NCBI GenBank assembly: GCA_030063045.1
Contig: JAQSEB010000150.1
Span: 434,001 to 498,000, forward strand
Reading direction: 5' to 3'
Length of the DNA: 64,000 nucleotides
Source of the DNA: Pratylenchus scribneri
Taxonomy: Eukaryota > Nematoda > Chromadorea > Rhabditida > Pratylenchidae
This document shows, piece by piece, positions 1 to 13,975 of the stretch. The notes below the pieces were generated by a model. The model was not told the origin of the DNA, did no database searches, and worked only from the letters and a program-made list of their open reading frames with translations. The translations under genes and the position numbers were made by a program. Positions within the stretch are counted from its first letter, which is position 1. Each line of letters opens with the position of its first letter.

Positions 1-838
1 TTTTTATTAATTTAATATTACTTATATAACCATCACAATTTCGCTATCTTACAAATTTTTACAAGTAAAAGAATCGCTTCAAAATCAAAAGTAAGTCTTT
101 TGGTGAAAATTCATAGTTATAAATTAAAAAAAGAAGATTAATTTTATTTTGTATCTAAAATATTTATAGGCTATTTCATATTTTCTATGTGAAGAAAATT
201 ATTAAATTACATTTTTAATTATATAAAAATTAAATTTGATTTTATATAAAATTTATAATTTCAGAATAAAATCATGTATTAAATAAAATTCATTTATTTT
301 ATATAGCAACATTTGTATAAAAAATAATTGCAATATTTTCTCTTTATTTGTTTGTTTATATTTTAATTAATTTAATAGCTTCCAAATTTTCAAGATTTTC
401 AAAAATTACGACTCAATTTCCCAGTATGTATTCTTCTCTTTTTTCTTTAAATGAAAGAATTCGAATTTCAAATCCATCAGTAATAATAAATTTTCCTATT
501 ATAAAATTAAATTTAAATTTATAATCTTTCAATTTTTCTGCTTATTTTGATTTTTTTAAATTCATTTTTTTTAAATCTCTTAAATCAAATTTTTTTTCAT
601 AAAGAATATTTTTTAATATTAATTCATTTCAAATTTATTTTATTCAAATTGAATTTTGAACATTGATATTTATTTCAATTAAATATAAATTTTTTTTACA
701 TTTTTTTTCTAAAATAATTTATTTATATCTCCTTCTTCAAATCTCTGTGGCCTTCTCTTAGTATAGGGATTATTATTTTTAATAATTAAAATTTTTTAAT
801 GTAATTATTTAATTAATAAATTTTTTTTAATTCTAATA

Positions 839-991
839 ATTGCCTTTTTAAATTTATGGAAGAGCCAATGTAAAAGTACATATTTGCCTATGGATGTGCT
901 ATGAAAAAATCTTTCATTCGCCCAGTATTTTTTTTGTTCATGCTGGTAAAATAAGTTGCCAGCTGGCTAGCTTTGCTATGCCTCTTGTTAC
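839..991 (+). repeat. dispersed repeat family A, copy 1
   Basis: This GC-richer stretch reappears in diverged form at 34099-34268. Shared blocks in the same order are an attgccttttt-aaattt start, aagagcca, tacatatttt/tacatattt, tgttcatgc, aaaataag, and cagctggctagct close to the end. Spacing differs by small indels. No frame is conserved between the copies, so it looks like an old non-coding interspersed repeat of unknown class. Confidence 0.6.
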
Positions 992-3900
992 AGTTTCTTC
1001 GAAATAAATTTAATTCAATTATTTTTTGACAATTTTAAAAATATCATAAAAAATATAAATTTTTATGTTTGTTTTGAATATTTTTTTTATGATAAACATT
1101 GTGTTTTCCATTTAGGAACACCTATGACAAATATTTTTTAATTTTCAAATTATTTCCATTTTCTTATGATTATGGAATTACTAGAAAATTTAACATTGAG
1201 AATAGATTATTATATCTTTGGTTTAGAAAGTATTTTTCTAAATAAATTTTTAATTTTGAATAAATATTTTGAAAAAATTGGGGAATTTTTCTAAATGTAA
1301 GTAATACATTATTCACTATTTATAGTTTAACAACTATTTTGGACGATTATTTTTTTACAATTATAATAAATTAAATTATTACTATTGAAGATTTTTTCAA
1401 TATAAATTATTTTAATTTCCCAATTAAGACTTTTATCTTCGCATATATAAATTTTTTAAATTTTATTTTTATTCAAATAATTTAATCATTTTATTTTTAT
1501 TTAAATTATATTTTTATACTCAATTTTTGGTTCTTTTTTCCTTCACTTTCTGAATATCAAATGGTATATGAGAATTTGATGGATGATAAATAATTTGTGA
1601 CTACAATATTCAACTTTAAAAGTATTTTTTTTTTCATAAAAAATCCTTTCATCCATCAGTGCCGCTAAATCTTCCCACATCATTGTCCTTTTTTGATCCG
1701 ATATTCCTTCATTGCGCGATCGAACTCAATCAATGACATATTTGCATATTATAATTATCGTAATTTGAATTAATAATTTCATTTGGATATTTATCGCTAG
1801 ATTTCTATTTTTACTGCACAGCAGGATTTAAAGGCATTTCCATAAAATCTCCATCCATGTTTATGCACAAAATATTTTTCATTTTCAAATTCAATTTTTG
1901 CTCATTATTTTTAAAATTAAATTTTTATTAGTCAATTTAAAATATTATTAATTTTAAACTTTGAAATTGGGACAATAAAAACATGCCAAATATTTTCAGC
2001 TGGCTATTTTCTCATCTTGTTCTCATTTTAAAAGTGTAAATTATTTTTTGCTTCCATTAAAATAAATTTCCTAGTACAAAATATCATATTTTAGATGAAA
2101 AATGTTTATAGGCTCGTTGTTTTTTTTTTGTTTTCAAATTTTTAAATTATTATATTTTATATTTTTGAATTTTTAAATTAATTTACCAACTTTTTATTTG
2201 ATATCAAATAAATTTTCTTTAAATAATATAAATTTATTTTTTCCTAGATCGTCAAGCAAGCCATAAATGGGAAAATAATGCCATTGCAAAAATGAATATA
2301 ATAACATTGGGTATTTTAACAGAGAATTTAAAAAATCTTTAATAATTTTATTGAATTTGTTCAATTCATTTTTTATATTTCAACTCTTTTAAATTATTTT
2401 GATTCTGCTTCGATATTTTTCTAGTTTATTGAGGTGATTCAATTAATAATAATAAAAATTAGGAATTTTTTCCTTCCATCATATTTTTTTAATATGTAAT
2501 GCAATATTTTCCTCTTTCTTTATTATTTCTTTATTTCAAAACTTCCATTGATGATTTTTTAGTTTTAAAAAAATTCTTCTCTTCTTCAATAGATTTTTTC
2601 ATTTTTTTATCAAGAAATATGCAAGGGGGTTGCATAATTTTTTTTCAAATTATTTTTTATATAGTAATAATCAATAAAATTTTTAAAGTGATAAATTTAT
2701 TAAATGAATGTTAATTTTTTATTTATTTAAAAAATTTTCTAATTATTTATTGTTGCTATAATTATTTCTCAATTATAATCTTCCACTGAATATTTATTTA
2801 ATTAGTGGAAAATTAATTTAAATGATGATAAAATTGTTAAAGATAAAAATAAATTTTATTTTTAAATTTATAACTCATTTTTTATATTTTAATAAATATT
2901 TCTTTAGAATTTTTTTATAAAAGAGTTCAAAGGGAAGAGATTCTCTCATAATTGTTCAAATACAATTTGTAACAGTTCTGAATGAAATAGGATTCCTTCC
3001 TTTTTTTATTATTTTCTGGAATAAATTATTAAAATTAATAAAATAATTTATATATTATTTTGCTCCATTATATAAAAATTAATTAAATTTTAAATGCTGG
3101 TTATTAATTTTAAATCATTTAAAATTTCTTTTATTTTTCATTATTATATGAAGTAAAAATTATAAATATAAAAATTTTTAATTTGTTGCAATCAATTTCA
3201 TCTTTAAATTTGTTATTTCAGTGTTTAATTTATTTTTGATAATATTAATTTTTTTAACAATTTTCTATACATTATGATATTAGTTTATGAAATTTCTGAA
3301 GAATTTTTTTCGATAAAATATTTTATTGTATCCAGTTTTTCAATAATAAAACTATATAAAAAAGATCTTGAAATGAAAGTTAAGTTGACCTAATAGAATG
3401 GAATACCAATTTCTGTGAATCAATTTTCTTTTATTTTTTCCTTTTAATTTTCATTTTTTATATTTTATTTCCTATTTTTTTAAAAAAATTGTTTATTTTT
3501 ATCTAATCATAATATTTTTTAATTCCAATTTATTTGAATTCAATAAATGGCTATTTTCTTTTCCAATGATTTGTTACTTAATAAATTACTTTAGGTCTTT
3601 TCAAATAAATTATATAATTGATTTCCTTTTTACCTTCTTTTTAAAAAAAGCAAAAGAATATCAAAATTTAACCAGCTCGCCAAACTTCTGTTACTTTATA
3701 TTAAATTATTTATCTCTTTCAATTTCTTAAATTTTATTCTTTTCCTTAATTTTTTCTTCAAACGACACAAGTACCGTATAATTAATACGAAAATATTTTT
3801 TAAAGATTTTATAATATATATTAATTAGATTTTAAATTTTTTTAATGCTATAGACATGAGGCAAATTGTCTTAAAATTTTCTTATATTTATTTGAAATTG

Positions 3901-4012
3901 CCTTGTCTTTTATCATTATTAATCGTGAAATTTTTCCAAATAAAAGTGGGAAATTACTAAGTTGTATTATATATTTATAAAAATTTGTTAAAATTTTGTT
4001 CTTTTTTACAAA

Positions 4013-4118
4013 ACAATTTATATTTTAGACAATTTATATTTTAGCTTTCAAATTTATATTTTAATGAATTTGTGTAACAATTAAATAAAATTCATGTGTA
4101 ACAATTAAATAAAATTCA
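4013..4118. repeat. two adjacent perfect short tandem repeats
   Basis: A 16-bp unit (acaatttatattttag) occurs twice in tandem at 4013-4044. A 24-bp unit beginning tgtgtaacaatt occurs twice without mismatch at 4071-4118. Both are simple local duplications with no evident function. Confidence 0.85.
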
Positions 4119-5624
4119 TTAAGGGAATTGTCAATATTTATCAGAATTTGTATTTTGTTCTTTGTCGTTGTAGAATTGGAATAATTGTTGTCGATAGAAA
4201 TAATAATTATTTGCCGATTTTTAATTCTGTAAGACCATTTGAAAGATAACCTAAGATTCTTTTCGCATAAGAATTTCATTTATATATTAAAATAATTTTA
4301 TATATTATTTAATTATTTGTTTTATTTTCCAAATTATTAATTTATAATAATTAAAATTTAACTTAAACATTTTTTATGAAAAAATTTCAGTATTTAATTA
4401 TGCATTATAATTAAAACTATTATTTATAATTTTATATTTTTATAATCATTTTAAAAATAAAATTTTTTAATTTTTTTATATATTTTTTAATTAATTAAAA
4501 TTTAATTCATAAAATCGAAAGCTCATTTCAAATGGCAAATTTAGCATTTTGACAGAAAATAAATTATACAACAATTATAATGATAGCATATGAAAATTCC
4601 TTGTTGTATTTTCTGGAGTTATTTTTTATTATTTCTTAACGCTTGCAGTGATTAATATATTTTTATTTTAATGCCCTATTTATTTATTTTATTTATTTTT
4701 AAAAATATATCAAAAATTGTTTATTAAATAAATTAAATAAATTATATACAAAAAAATTAAGCTCATTTATTAATTAATAAATTTAATAATTAATATTTCG
4801 AAAATTATATTTTATCATATATGAAATATACTATCGATATAATAATTATTTTTTCGCAAAAGAAACGAATTCAGAAATTTTTTGAAAAAAAAATCAAGTT
4901 TTTTATTACATTAATCATCGATATATTTATTATTATTTTACTCATTTTAAAAAATATCTATAATAAATAAGAAATTTGTATTTAATTATTTTTTAATATA
5001 ATTATTTTTATCAAATTAAAATTGTTTCTTAATCTTTATAAATTTTTCTTTTAAATTTCATTTTTTTTCTATATTTATAATATAATTAATTTTAAATCTA
5101 AATCATGGCAGTCAAATATAAAAAAAAATTATTTCATTTTTATTCTCTTTCAAAGAAAATAGGAAACTCATTGGTTAATGGTATTAGATAATCATCAAAA
5201 TTAAACATTTATATTTCAATAACACAATATATTTGATCAAAAAAAATTATTTTAAAATTCAATTTATTTTCAAAATTTCTCATTACAACTTCATTTTTAC
5301 TTATACCTTATAAATTTTTATTTTTCATTCTCATTCATACGTATTAATATTTTTTTTATGTATTTTTTTAAAATAAATTAAAATCTATTTATTTTAAAAT
5401 TATAGAAAATATATACAATAAACAAATTTTCGTTATTGCTTTCAATTTGTCTTGTAGAAAATTTTATTTATATATATTTTTATAGTTTTTCTTATATATA
5501 CTGGTAAAAAATGATGTAATTTACAAAAATTGTTATTTTTATTTTTAATTTATTTTCATTTAATAAATTATTCTCAATATTTCTTATATCGATAAAAATT
5601 TCATTAATTATTTTTATTTAAATT

Positions 5625-5685
5625 AAAAAGCAATTAAGCAACGCATCGCATGCCATTCGAATAGGTACCATCATAATTGCTTTTT
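5625..5685. repeat. inverted repeat able to form a hairpin
   Basis: A perfect 12-bp inverted repeat (arms aaaaagcaatta at 5625-5636 and taattgcttttt at 5674-5685) flanks a 37-base loop clearly richer in G/C than its surroundings. It could be a short hairpin transcript, the ends of a tiny mobile element remnant, or chance in AT-rich DNA. Confidence 0.5.
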
Positions 5686-6098
5686 ATAAAATTTAAATAA
5701 AATTTAATTTGTCTTTATGAATTTTCATTTTTTGAATGAAAATTTTCAATGTGAATCATCCTTAAATAGGAAAAAAATACAATTTTTTAAATATGAATGT
5801 TTTAATGTTTCACTCTTTTGTGCACTATCTAAATAATCGATTGTCGTTTCTTTATTTATTATTTTAAAATACTATCTATTTTAAATTTTATCGAAATTTA
5901 TTATTAATACCAATTACTGGTTCAAATATTTTTTTGATAAATTTATTAAAATAATTTTCTATTTTCACCATTTCACAATTTGTTTTATCATAATTTTTAA
6001 ATCTTTAATGCAAGATGAAAGAAAAATTTTTCTAATCAATTTCTTTTTTTAAGTTTTAAGTTCTTTTCCTTATATTTAATATGTTTCTTTATATTTAA

Positions 6099-6248
6099 AT
6101 GGATAAAAAATTGCTAAATTTTATTGGGACATTGTATATAGATGTGGTTCTGATGGTTTCCGATGGCCGCTCTTTGGCAAGCAATTGTGCCCGCAATATT
6201 TCAGCTATTCAACTGAATTCTTACCTCGATTTCATGAAGTTACAATGA
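6099..6248 (+). other. coding-like island, 49-codon open frame
   Basis: A GC-richer patch contains an ATG-initiated 49-residue frame ending in TGA. The translation has mixed composition (a central VSDGRSLASNCARN stretch), unlike the Phe/Ile/Lys strings around it. I do not recognise it. It could be an exon, a repeat relict, or chance, since any island of balanced composition tends to be open in some frame. Confidence 0.2.
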
Positions 6249-7814
6249 AATGATTATAGCGGATAAATTTGTACATTAATTCTTGGTAAAGATAAAAAGA
6301 AGTGAATGAATTCGTCTACAAAATTTCTTATTATAAAATGTTAATTTACTTCGGATTCTCCTCATCATAATGAATTGAATTGTAATATTTCTAAGAATTT
6401 ACTTTAAAGATAATGGCAGTTAATTTAATTGATTTCATATAAGAATCAAATTATTTAAATATTGTTGTTTCTCTTTAATTGTATAAATATTTTTCATAAG
6501 TATAATTACAAAATATTTAAATTTTATTAGAAAAAAAAATAAAATTAATTTTTTATTCATATTTTATTTATTTAGTTTTTAATTATTGAAAAATTATTTG
6601 TTTATATTTTCATATTTATTTAATAATTTCTTAAATCATGATTTTAATTTAAAATTTTATTTATTTTTAAAATGAATGTAAATTAAATATTAATGATGAT
6701 TTTATTGACTGATGAAGAATTTCTTATGTTAAATAATATTTTTTGTTTTTAGTATTTAATTATATGGTTATTTTTTTATTTTAAACTTTGAAGAAAATTT
6801 AATAAATTAATCATGTGCCTTCTTTTTTCCTCTCTTAATTACTTATAGGAATATATTTTGAAAATATATATAAATTATAAAAATTTTATCATTTTAAAAT
6901 TTTTATTACATTTTAATAATAAAATAAATTTAATAGTTTAATTCATTAATATTCTAAAAATTTAATATGAATAAATTATTTCTTAGAGAGTCTGATTTAA
7001 CTAATAATGTGTATCTATTTTTTATTCTCTTAACCTACATTTTAATTAAAATTACATGTTAACATTTTTGAAAAAATTTCGTTTTAAAGCTTCGATTATA
7101 CAATTAGTTATTCCATCATGGTCAAAATTTTTTGGTCATAGTCAGATCAAAATTATTAATTTTATTTAGTATTTCAAATTTTATTACATACATTACAAAT
7201 AATTTTTATATCCTTTTTAAATTTTTTCTTATATCAATCTTTATATTTTTCAAAATTTCTTGTGCTCTTGCCTACTATGCCCACCCCCTTTCCTTTGGAA
7301 ATGGAGAGCTGCTGTATTATTATCGATCAAATTTTTGGAACATTCTTAAAATTAATTTAAATTTTTATGTATAAATATTCAATATTATTTTGATATTATT
7401 TATTGGAAAAATTATATATTCTTGATTAATAAAATTATAGCCCAACTTCCTTTTTTATTCAAATAAAAACCATTAAGATTATATTAGAATTGTTTCAAAT
7501 TTAAATAATTTATTTTTTTTCATTGCATATAATTCAAATTTATATTTTCGATTTTGACATTTTTATTAATAAATGATTTCTTCTAATTAATGATATTAAA
7601 TCCTATATTTTAAAATTAATGCTTCGATTTTGGCCAAAGAAATGCAGATTTAGGCAACCCAATATATTTCTTTATATTAACAATAGGATTATCTTTATTG
7701 AATTATAAATTTTTATTCATTTTTTTATTAAAAAAATTAATTTTTTTGTAAAAAAATATTTAATTTAAAATTTTTTAACAAGATCAATTACGCCCGCTTA
7801 AAGATCTATAAAAG

Positions 7815-7940
7815 ATGGAAACTATGCGGATGAGGAGGTATTATCTATCTATCAGCTCGACTTTGACCACAATCAATGACGAGAATAGGCCACCGTCGCC
7901 AGGGGAATTTTGCTCCAATTTGAACACACATAAAATTTGA
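7815..7940 (+). other. coding-like island, 41-codon open frame
   Basis: An ATG-initiated 41-residue frame ends in TGA within a GC-rich island, with a ctataaaag TATA-like string directly before the ATG. The translation includes ENRPPSPGEFCSN and is balanced in composition. Not recognised. The TATA-like string is too close to the ATG to be a normal promoter for it, so it may be a fragment of an exon or repeat. Confidence 0.2.
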
Positions 7941-10108
7941 TGGAGATTTTAATATCAATCTTTTAATTCGATTACATTTTCGAAATTTTAATCAAATTAT
8001 TTATTAAAATTTTATTTAGAAATTTTTAATTTTTTTAAATGAATTCATTAATATGTCAATAAAATCAAAAAAATATGCTAAATTACTCATCTAATTATGA
8101 TTATATTTATCTTTCATTGTCTTTTTATTGCTTAAAATTTTAAATTATAATTAATAAAAATAAATTTAAAAAAAATAATTATAAAGTATAATCATTTAAT
8201 ATCCTATTTGAATTTAAATGAAAATAAAATATTAATATTATTTATTTATCGAATATTTTTGATTATAACACAATAATATATTTGAGATAAATATAAAATA
8301 AAACGAAATTTATTTAAATTTTTAAACAATTTTATCCATGAAATTATGTTTATTTGGCACAAAGCGCATATAGATATAGAAGAATTTATATTCTTTATTT
8401 TTTAAAATAATTTTAAATTTTTTATCATTCTCTAATTGTATATTTTATATTTTAAAATTTAAAAAGAAAAAAATTTCTGAAAATCATTTTGATGTGAATA
8501 TAAATAAAAATGATTATATGAAAAAGTTAAAATTTATAATAATAAATTTGCAAATAATTTTTGTATTCAATTTTAATAATTCAATTGCTCTCCCAATTTT
8601 TTTCGGTTCAATATTTACAATTTATTGTATTATTTTACGGAGCATATCTGTTTTTATTTTATTAATCTAATTTTTCTACATTATTCAATAAATTTATTTT
8701 ACATTTTTGAATTTATTCCAAAATATAAAATTTATTTTATAGATTCATTTCAAATTTTTTTTTTAATTTTAATATATTTTCTTAGTACTTTTATTTATTA
8801 TTATATAAAGATTTTTGTAATTTTTTTGGAATCATCCCGCTTCGAGTTGTTTCGAACAAACCAATATATATTTATTTCATCAGAAAATTTATAGGCATCA
8901 TTTTACTCTCTTTTTTCTATTTAAATTATTTTCATTTTAATATTAAATAAAAATTAATCACTAGCTTTGTTTTCCATCATTGCGCAATTTATTAATTTTA
9001 TGACCTCAAATAAAGAAGTTATTTTTAAATTTTTTTTATTATATTTAAAGTGTTTACATTCCTTTTTAGAAAATTCTCTTAAATTTAGATCTAATATTAT
9101 CATAAAATAAAATTTTTTTAAAATTATAAAATATTCTATATAGATATATATTAATTTAAAATTAGTGATATTTTTACAAAAGAAATTTCATTTCCTCATT
9201 TCTGTAATACAAAAATTTATTAATTTTCCATTATTTATGTGCTATTGCATATTTGATAGATAAAAGATAAATTGATCATTATCAATTTGAATGGGGTTTT
9301 TAATAAAAAAAAATTGTATGATTTTATTGAGATTTTTTTTGAGCATATAATTTTTTCTCAACATTGAATTTGAAATTACATGTATTTAGTAAATAATTTA
9401 TCCAATTTGTAGTTTTTATTTATTAAATAAGCATCTTTTATCATTAAATTATTTTGTACTATATATATAAATTAAAGTTTTTATTTCTGAATAAATATAA
9501 ATGAATATAATTGAATTTTTTTAAATAATATTATTTAGTGATGTATTTAATCTAGTAACTAAAATCAAAGCTCTTACTATAGCATAAGCCAAAAGATTAT
9601 TTAAAGCTAATCCATAGCATTTCATGAAAAGGAATTTCAAATTTATTCTTTTATCATATTAAATTTTATGAAAATTAAAAAAAACAATTTTTATTATAAA
9701 TTAAAATTCAATGGTTAATATTCAGCTAATTATTTTATTTCCACATTTGTAATACTTTTTAGAAAAATTCAATTGATTTGTAAAAATTAATATAATAAAA
9801 TTTTAAAATTATCTATTTATTTTTAAAAAAGAAAATATTTCTTTAATATTATTGTAGATACTTAAGTTTCTTTGTTTATATGAATTTATTATTCTAAAAA
9901 AATTTATTTTTTTTTTAATTAAGAAATCATTTCTAAATTAAATAATTTATATTTGATATCCGTTATGTCCTTTTAATTCGTAATTTAATAAATAATAATA
10001 ATTTTTAAAATTATTTCATTTTAATACCTTCAAAAATACTAACCATCCTTTTATTTTCTATTTAAATTAAATCCGAAAATATTTTATTTAATATTTAAGT
10101 CGTTAAAG

Positions 10109-10379
10109 ATGTTGGGGATGATGAGCGAAGACGAAGGCTATGCCTGCTACAAAAAAGGGCCAAAAATTCAAAAGTATTAATTATAAATTAGAAAAGATCA
10201 TCATAATATTAAAAAATGATCTTTCTCATCCATTAATCATTATTATCATTCTCCATCAGTCCGACGCTGTAGGAAATTTCAATTTTCATTTCCGAATCCG
10301 GAGCGCCCGATCGTCGAATCTTTTGGAAAGTAAAATAAATATTGCTCAATTAATTTTTTTTTCGTTTAAATTTTATTGA
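10109..10379 (+). other. coding-like island, possible two small exons
   Basis: An ATG at 10109 opens a 23-residue frame (MLGMMSEDEGYACYKKG...) ending at 10180. A second open stretch follows a tctccatcag acceptor-like sequence near 10259 and reads HQSDAVGNFNFHFRIRSARSS before a gtaaaa donor-like site near 10331. Splicing between a gtatta donor-like site near 10173 and that acceptor is conceivable but unproven. Product unknown. Confidence 0.22.
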
Positions 10380-11583
10380 ATTATTTATAGAAAAAATTGT
10401 TTAATTTTAATTATAAATTTTTATATATAATCATCAGTTTCATCGATTAATATTCTTCCAAATTCTATATAAATCATTAAGTTCAATTAGATAATTTTTT
10501 AATTTTAAATATATAATAGATAGAGAGATTTCATGATATAATTTTTAAATTTTTTATATGATTAAAATATTATTCAATTATTTTCTTTATTTTATAATAT
10601 TATACTTTATTAATATAAATTTTTCTATCATTTTATTTCATCAATATATTTTATAAATTTATTTTTTTATTATTTTTTTTAATTTTTTATTTCTCCGCAA
10701 TAAATAATTATTTAAAAATTACTAAAAACAAGTTAGTTTTTTTACTAATTTATTGGTGCGTACTACAGTCCATTTTGTTGAAATAATTTTATTAAAATTA
10801 TATGATATTTTATAATTTTTAAAAATGAACTAAATAAATAATTTATTATCAAACATAGGAACGATTACTTTTATTGTAAGTTAATAATATTTAATTTATT
10901 TATTTTTCAAATAAAAATTCTTTAGTTTTTATTTTAAATTAAAGATATAATTTTTTACCAATTATTTTTACATTTAAGAATTGAATTTTATAAAAATTAC
11001 ACTTTCATTAATTTGTATCTTTTCAATAAATTAACAATTTTTATGGAAAAAGAATTTTTCAAATTTAATTCTTTATTGTCTTAGATTGAATTTATATAAA
11101 ATAATCCTTTTTATTCCATTCTTTTGAAAGATTGAATTTTAACAAATTAACAATATTTTCCAAATTATCTAGTAAATTTTAACAAAATTTTTGACTGTGA
11201 ATATCGGGTATCGGCACTCTTTTTTTTTATTAATTTTTCCCATTTTTAATTTATAATATAATATGATTATAAGAATATTATTTCCAATTTTTATAATTGA
11301 TTTTATTTATTTAGAACTTAAAAAGAATTATTATGCATAGAGAAACTCTAGTAAATTAATTAAATATAGAGTTATTTTTTATTTTCTCTTAATAATATAT
11401 ATTTTAAATTTTAATTTTATAATTGAATTTTTAATTTAGATTTGCATATTAATTCTAGCCATCTATTATTTTAGTTGTTTTTTTTAAATTCATTTTTCTC
11501 AATTTTGAAAAATATATTTCCATCTACATATCTTCAATTTTACGAAATATTTCATTTAAATATTAATTTAAATCATGCGCCAA

Positions 11584-11706
11584 TTATGACCCTTGTTTCT
11601 CAGTTTTAATCAGGACAAAAGGTTTGCCCTTTGCACTTCGCTCTCCAATTTGAGTGATTATACCTAATTTTTGGACTGTTATTATTTTTAGACGAATTAA
11701 GATTAT
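11584..11706 (-). other. coding-like island, 40-codon open frame
   Basis: The minus strand is open for 40 codons before a TAA. It carries a well-mixed translation (QIGERSAKGKPFVLIKTEKQ near the end) that contrasts with the surrounding low-complexity DNA. There is no in-frame ATG, so it would have to be a 3' terminal exon or a relict. Function not recognised. Confidence 0.25.
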
Positions 11707-13881
11707 TTATATTTTATTATAAAATTTTATTTTTTTACAAATTTATTTTAATAATTTTATTGCATTATCAAATTTATTTAGAAAAAAATTATTATAATTA
11801 ATATTTGATAAAAAAAATTTTATTGCTGCAAAACAATATCAATAATTATAATTAATGTATGATTTTAATATATTTTTTGATATATTTTTTAAATAGCACC
11901 TGATTTTTTACAATAATTTTTGTAAACAAAATTCGGTAACATTCATTGATTCAATATAATAAATTAATATATTAAAAAATTATATTTTTTAGAAATTTTT
12001 TAAAAAATTTCTATAAGTTAAATTTTTTCATAATATATAAAAAATATTTTTATTTTACATTCTTTCCTTTTTTTGAAATTTGTCTCAAAAATTTAAAAGT
12101 TTATATGTATTGCATATTATTTTATGATATTAATGATTTTTATTTTATTCTTTATAATAAAAAATTAAGAATTCATTTAATGATATTTATCCAATTTTAC
12201 TAGAAGAATATAAAGATGAAAACTCCTGCGCTAACAATGTCCACACATTGGTTGCATATGCGACATAATAAAATTTGCTGAAGAGGAAATATTTATAATT
12301 ATTTTTTTCACAATTTTTTTACCTAATTTTTTTAAATATAATTAAAATTTTTTGAATCTAATATATATTTTTTTGTTCAATGACTAAGATCCATTGAATT
12401 CCTAATAATGTTAAAGGGAGATTTTTTGAACATACCCTCAATAACAAATTCAATATGACAAGAATTTCATTATTTGTAAAATAATTAAATATATAGAAGC
12501 TGCCTTTTCATTTCTTATTTCTGCAATAATTTAAGATAAAAGGAAAAATATATTCGGCAAGTTATTTTAGGTTTATATTTTTTTGAATAGATTTCATTTG
12601 CATCAAAAACAACAATTATTTGGATTAAATTCAATAAAAAGCATTAAATATTTAGAATATTCCAATGTATGACTTATTTTTTATTATTAAATATTAAAAT
12701 TTTTTTTCATTTTTATTCAATGAATACAAAATTCTTTTAATTTACTTTGTCAAAATATCAATATTTTCATTTAGATATAAAAAATTGTTATTTCTTATAT
12801 GTACATGATTTGAATAAAAAGGGTACAATTTCTGAATAATATAATAAATTATAATAAATGAATTCAAGTAGATTTTTATAAATTTAATTTATTTTTCCTT
12901 CCAATTATCGCTTATTATTTTTGCATAGAAATAATTAGGTAAATATCTAAAATATAAATTTAATCATCCAATTATTTAATTTCTTACTTTTTACATAATT
13001 TTATTTTTAATCCAACAACTATAAATTAATAACTCTCTCAATTTTGCTTTCAATTTTGTAGTTACAATGAATACAATTGACAAGTGGAGAAATATTCTTA
13101 TAATTTTATATTAATGAACTTTCATAAATTTGATGAGATCATCAATGTTTTCTTACATGTTTAATTTAAATTTTATATTTTTTAGGATATTATTCATAAT
13201 TATTCTTCTTGAATAACAAAAATTATTTTATTTTCTTAAGAATTCACATTAATTTCTGGTGGTTCATATCGTATATTAATGTAATTTAATTTCTATTTAT
13301 TAATTATTTTTATGAATATTTATTTTATTTTTATAAAAAATTATTAAGTAATTTTTTTTTTCGAAAAACTTATTTTTATGCAATAATACTATAATATAAA
13401 TTTATTGAATATAAATTTAATGACAAATTACTTTTTTTTCCGAAATTAATATTCTTTTTAATTTTAATTATTTATTATATTACTTAGATATTTTTTTTTC
13501 CATTTCGTCTTAAAACTTTTTCCTTTAACATTGATAATTTTCCTTTTTTATTAATATGTAACAATAAATTTTTCTTACCGATTTTTTTTTATTTTATTAT
13601 AAAAAATTTAATTAAGATATATTTATAACTTAAATAGATTAATTTTAATAAGAAATAATAAAATTCATTGATTTTTATTATCGTTATTTATGTAATTCAA
13701 ATTTATTTTAATCCACAATATTTTTCTTATTATTTTAATTATTTAATGATTTTTTTATTTCAAAATATTTTTATTATCAATTAATTGCTGATGACATTGT
13801 AAAATCATTATAAATTTTACTTCTTTAATTTAATATTTCAAACGAACATTAATGGGTATCTAAATATATATGTGCATTGAT

Positions 13882-13975
13882 ATGTATAAAATGGTTCTCT
13901 GGTTTCAAGTCAGTGTGAGTTAATTTATTTTATGGAAATGTATAAAACAGGGGTACTGTGGTTTCAAGTCAGTAT
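13882..13975. repeat. degenerate tandem duplication, about 57-bp period
   Basis: Two consecutive segments share atgtataaaa at the start and ggtttcaagtcagt at the end, with short differences between. The direct spacing is about 56-57 bases. Small local duplication, no gene seen. Confidence 0.6.

Larger units (their letters stand above)
1..10108. other. AT-rich non-genic or intronic block
   Basis: Almost entirely A/T with long homopolymer runs and stops in every frame. The long frames here are low-complexity Phe/Ile/Leu/Lys/Asn translations and are not believable genes. Exceptions are listed separately: a dispersed repeat near 0.84 kb, tandem repeats near 4.0 kb, a hairpin at 5.6 kb, and short GC-richer islands near 1.6-1.86, 2.25, 6.1, 7.3 and 7.8 kb. 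No gene model could be assembled from them. Confidence 0.6.

Noticed and set aside
2499..8894. Frames of 71-89 codons at 2499, 7132 and 8625
   Set aside because: Mostly Phe/Ile/Leu/Tyr/Asn strings expected from AT-rich DNA, some from non-ATG starts.
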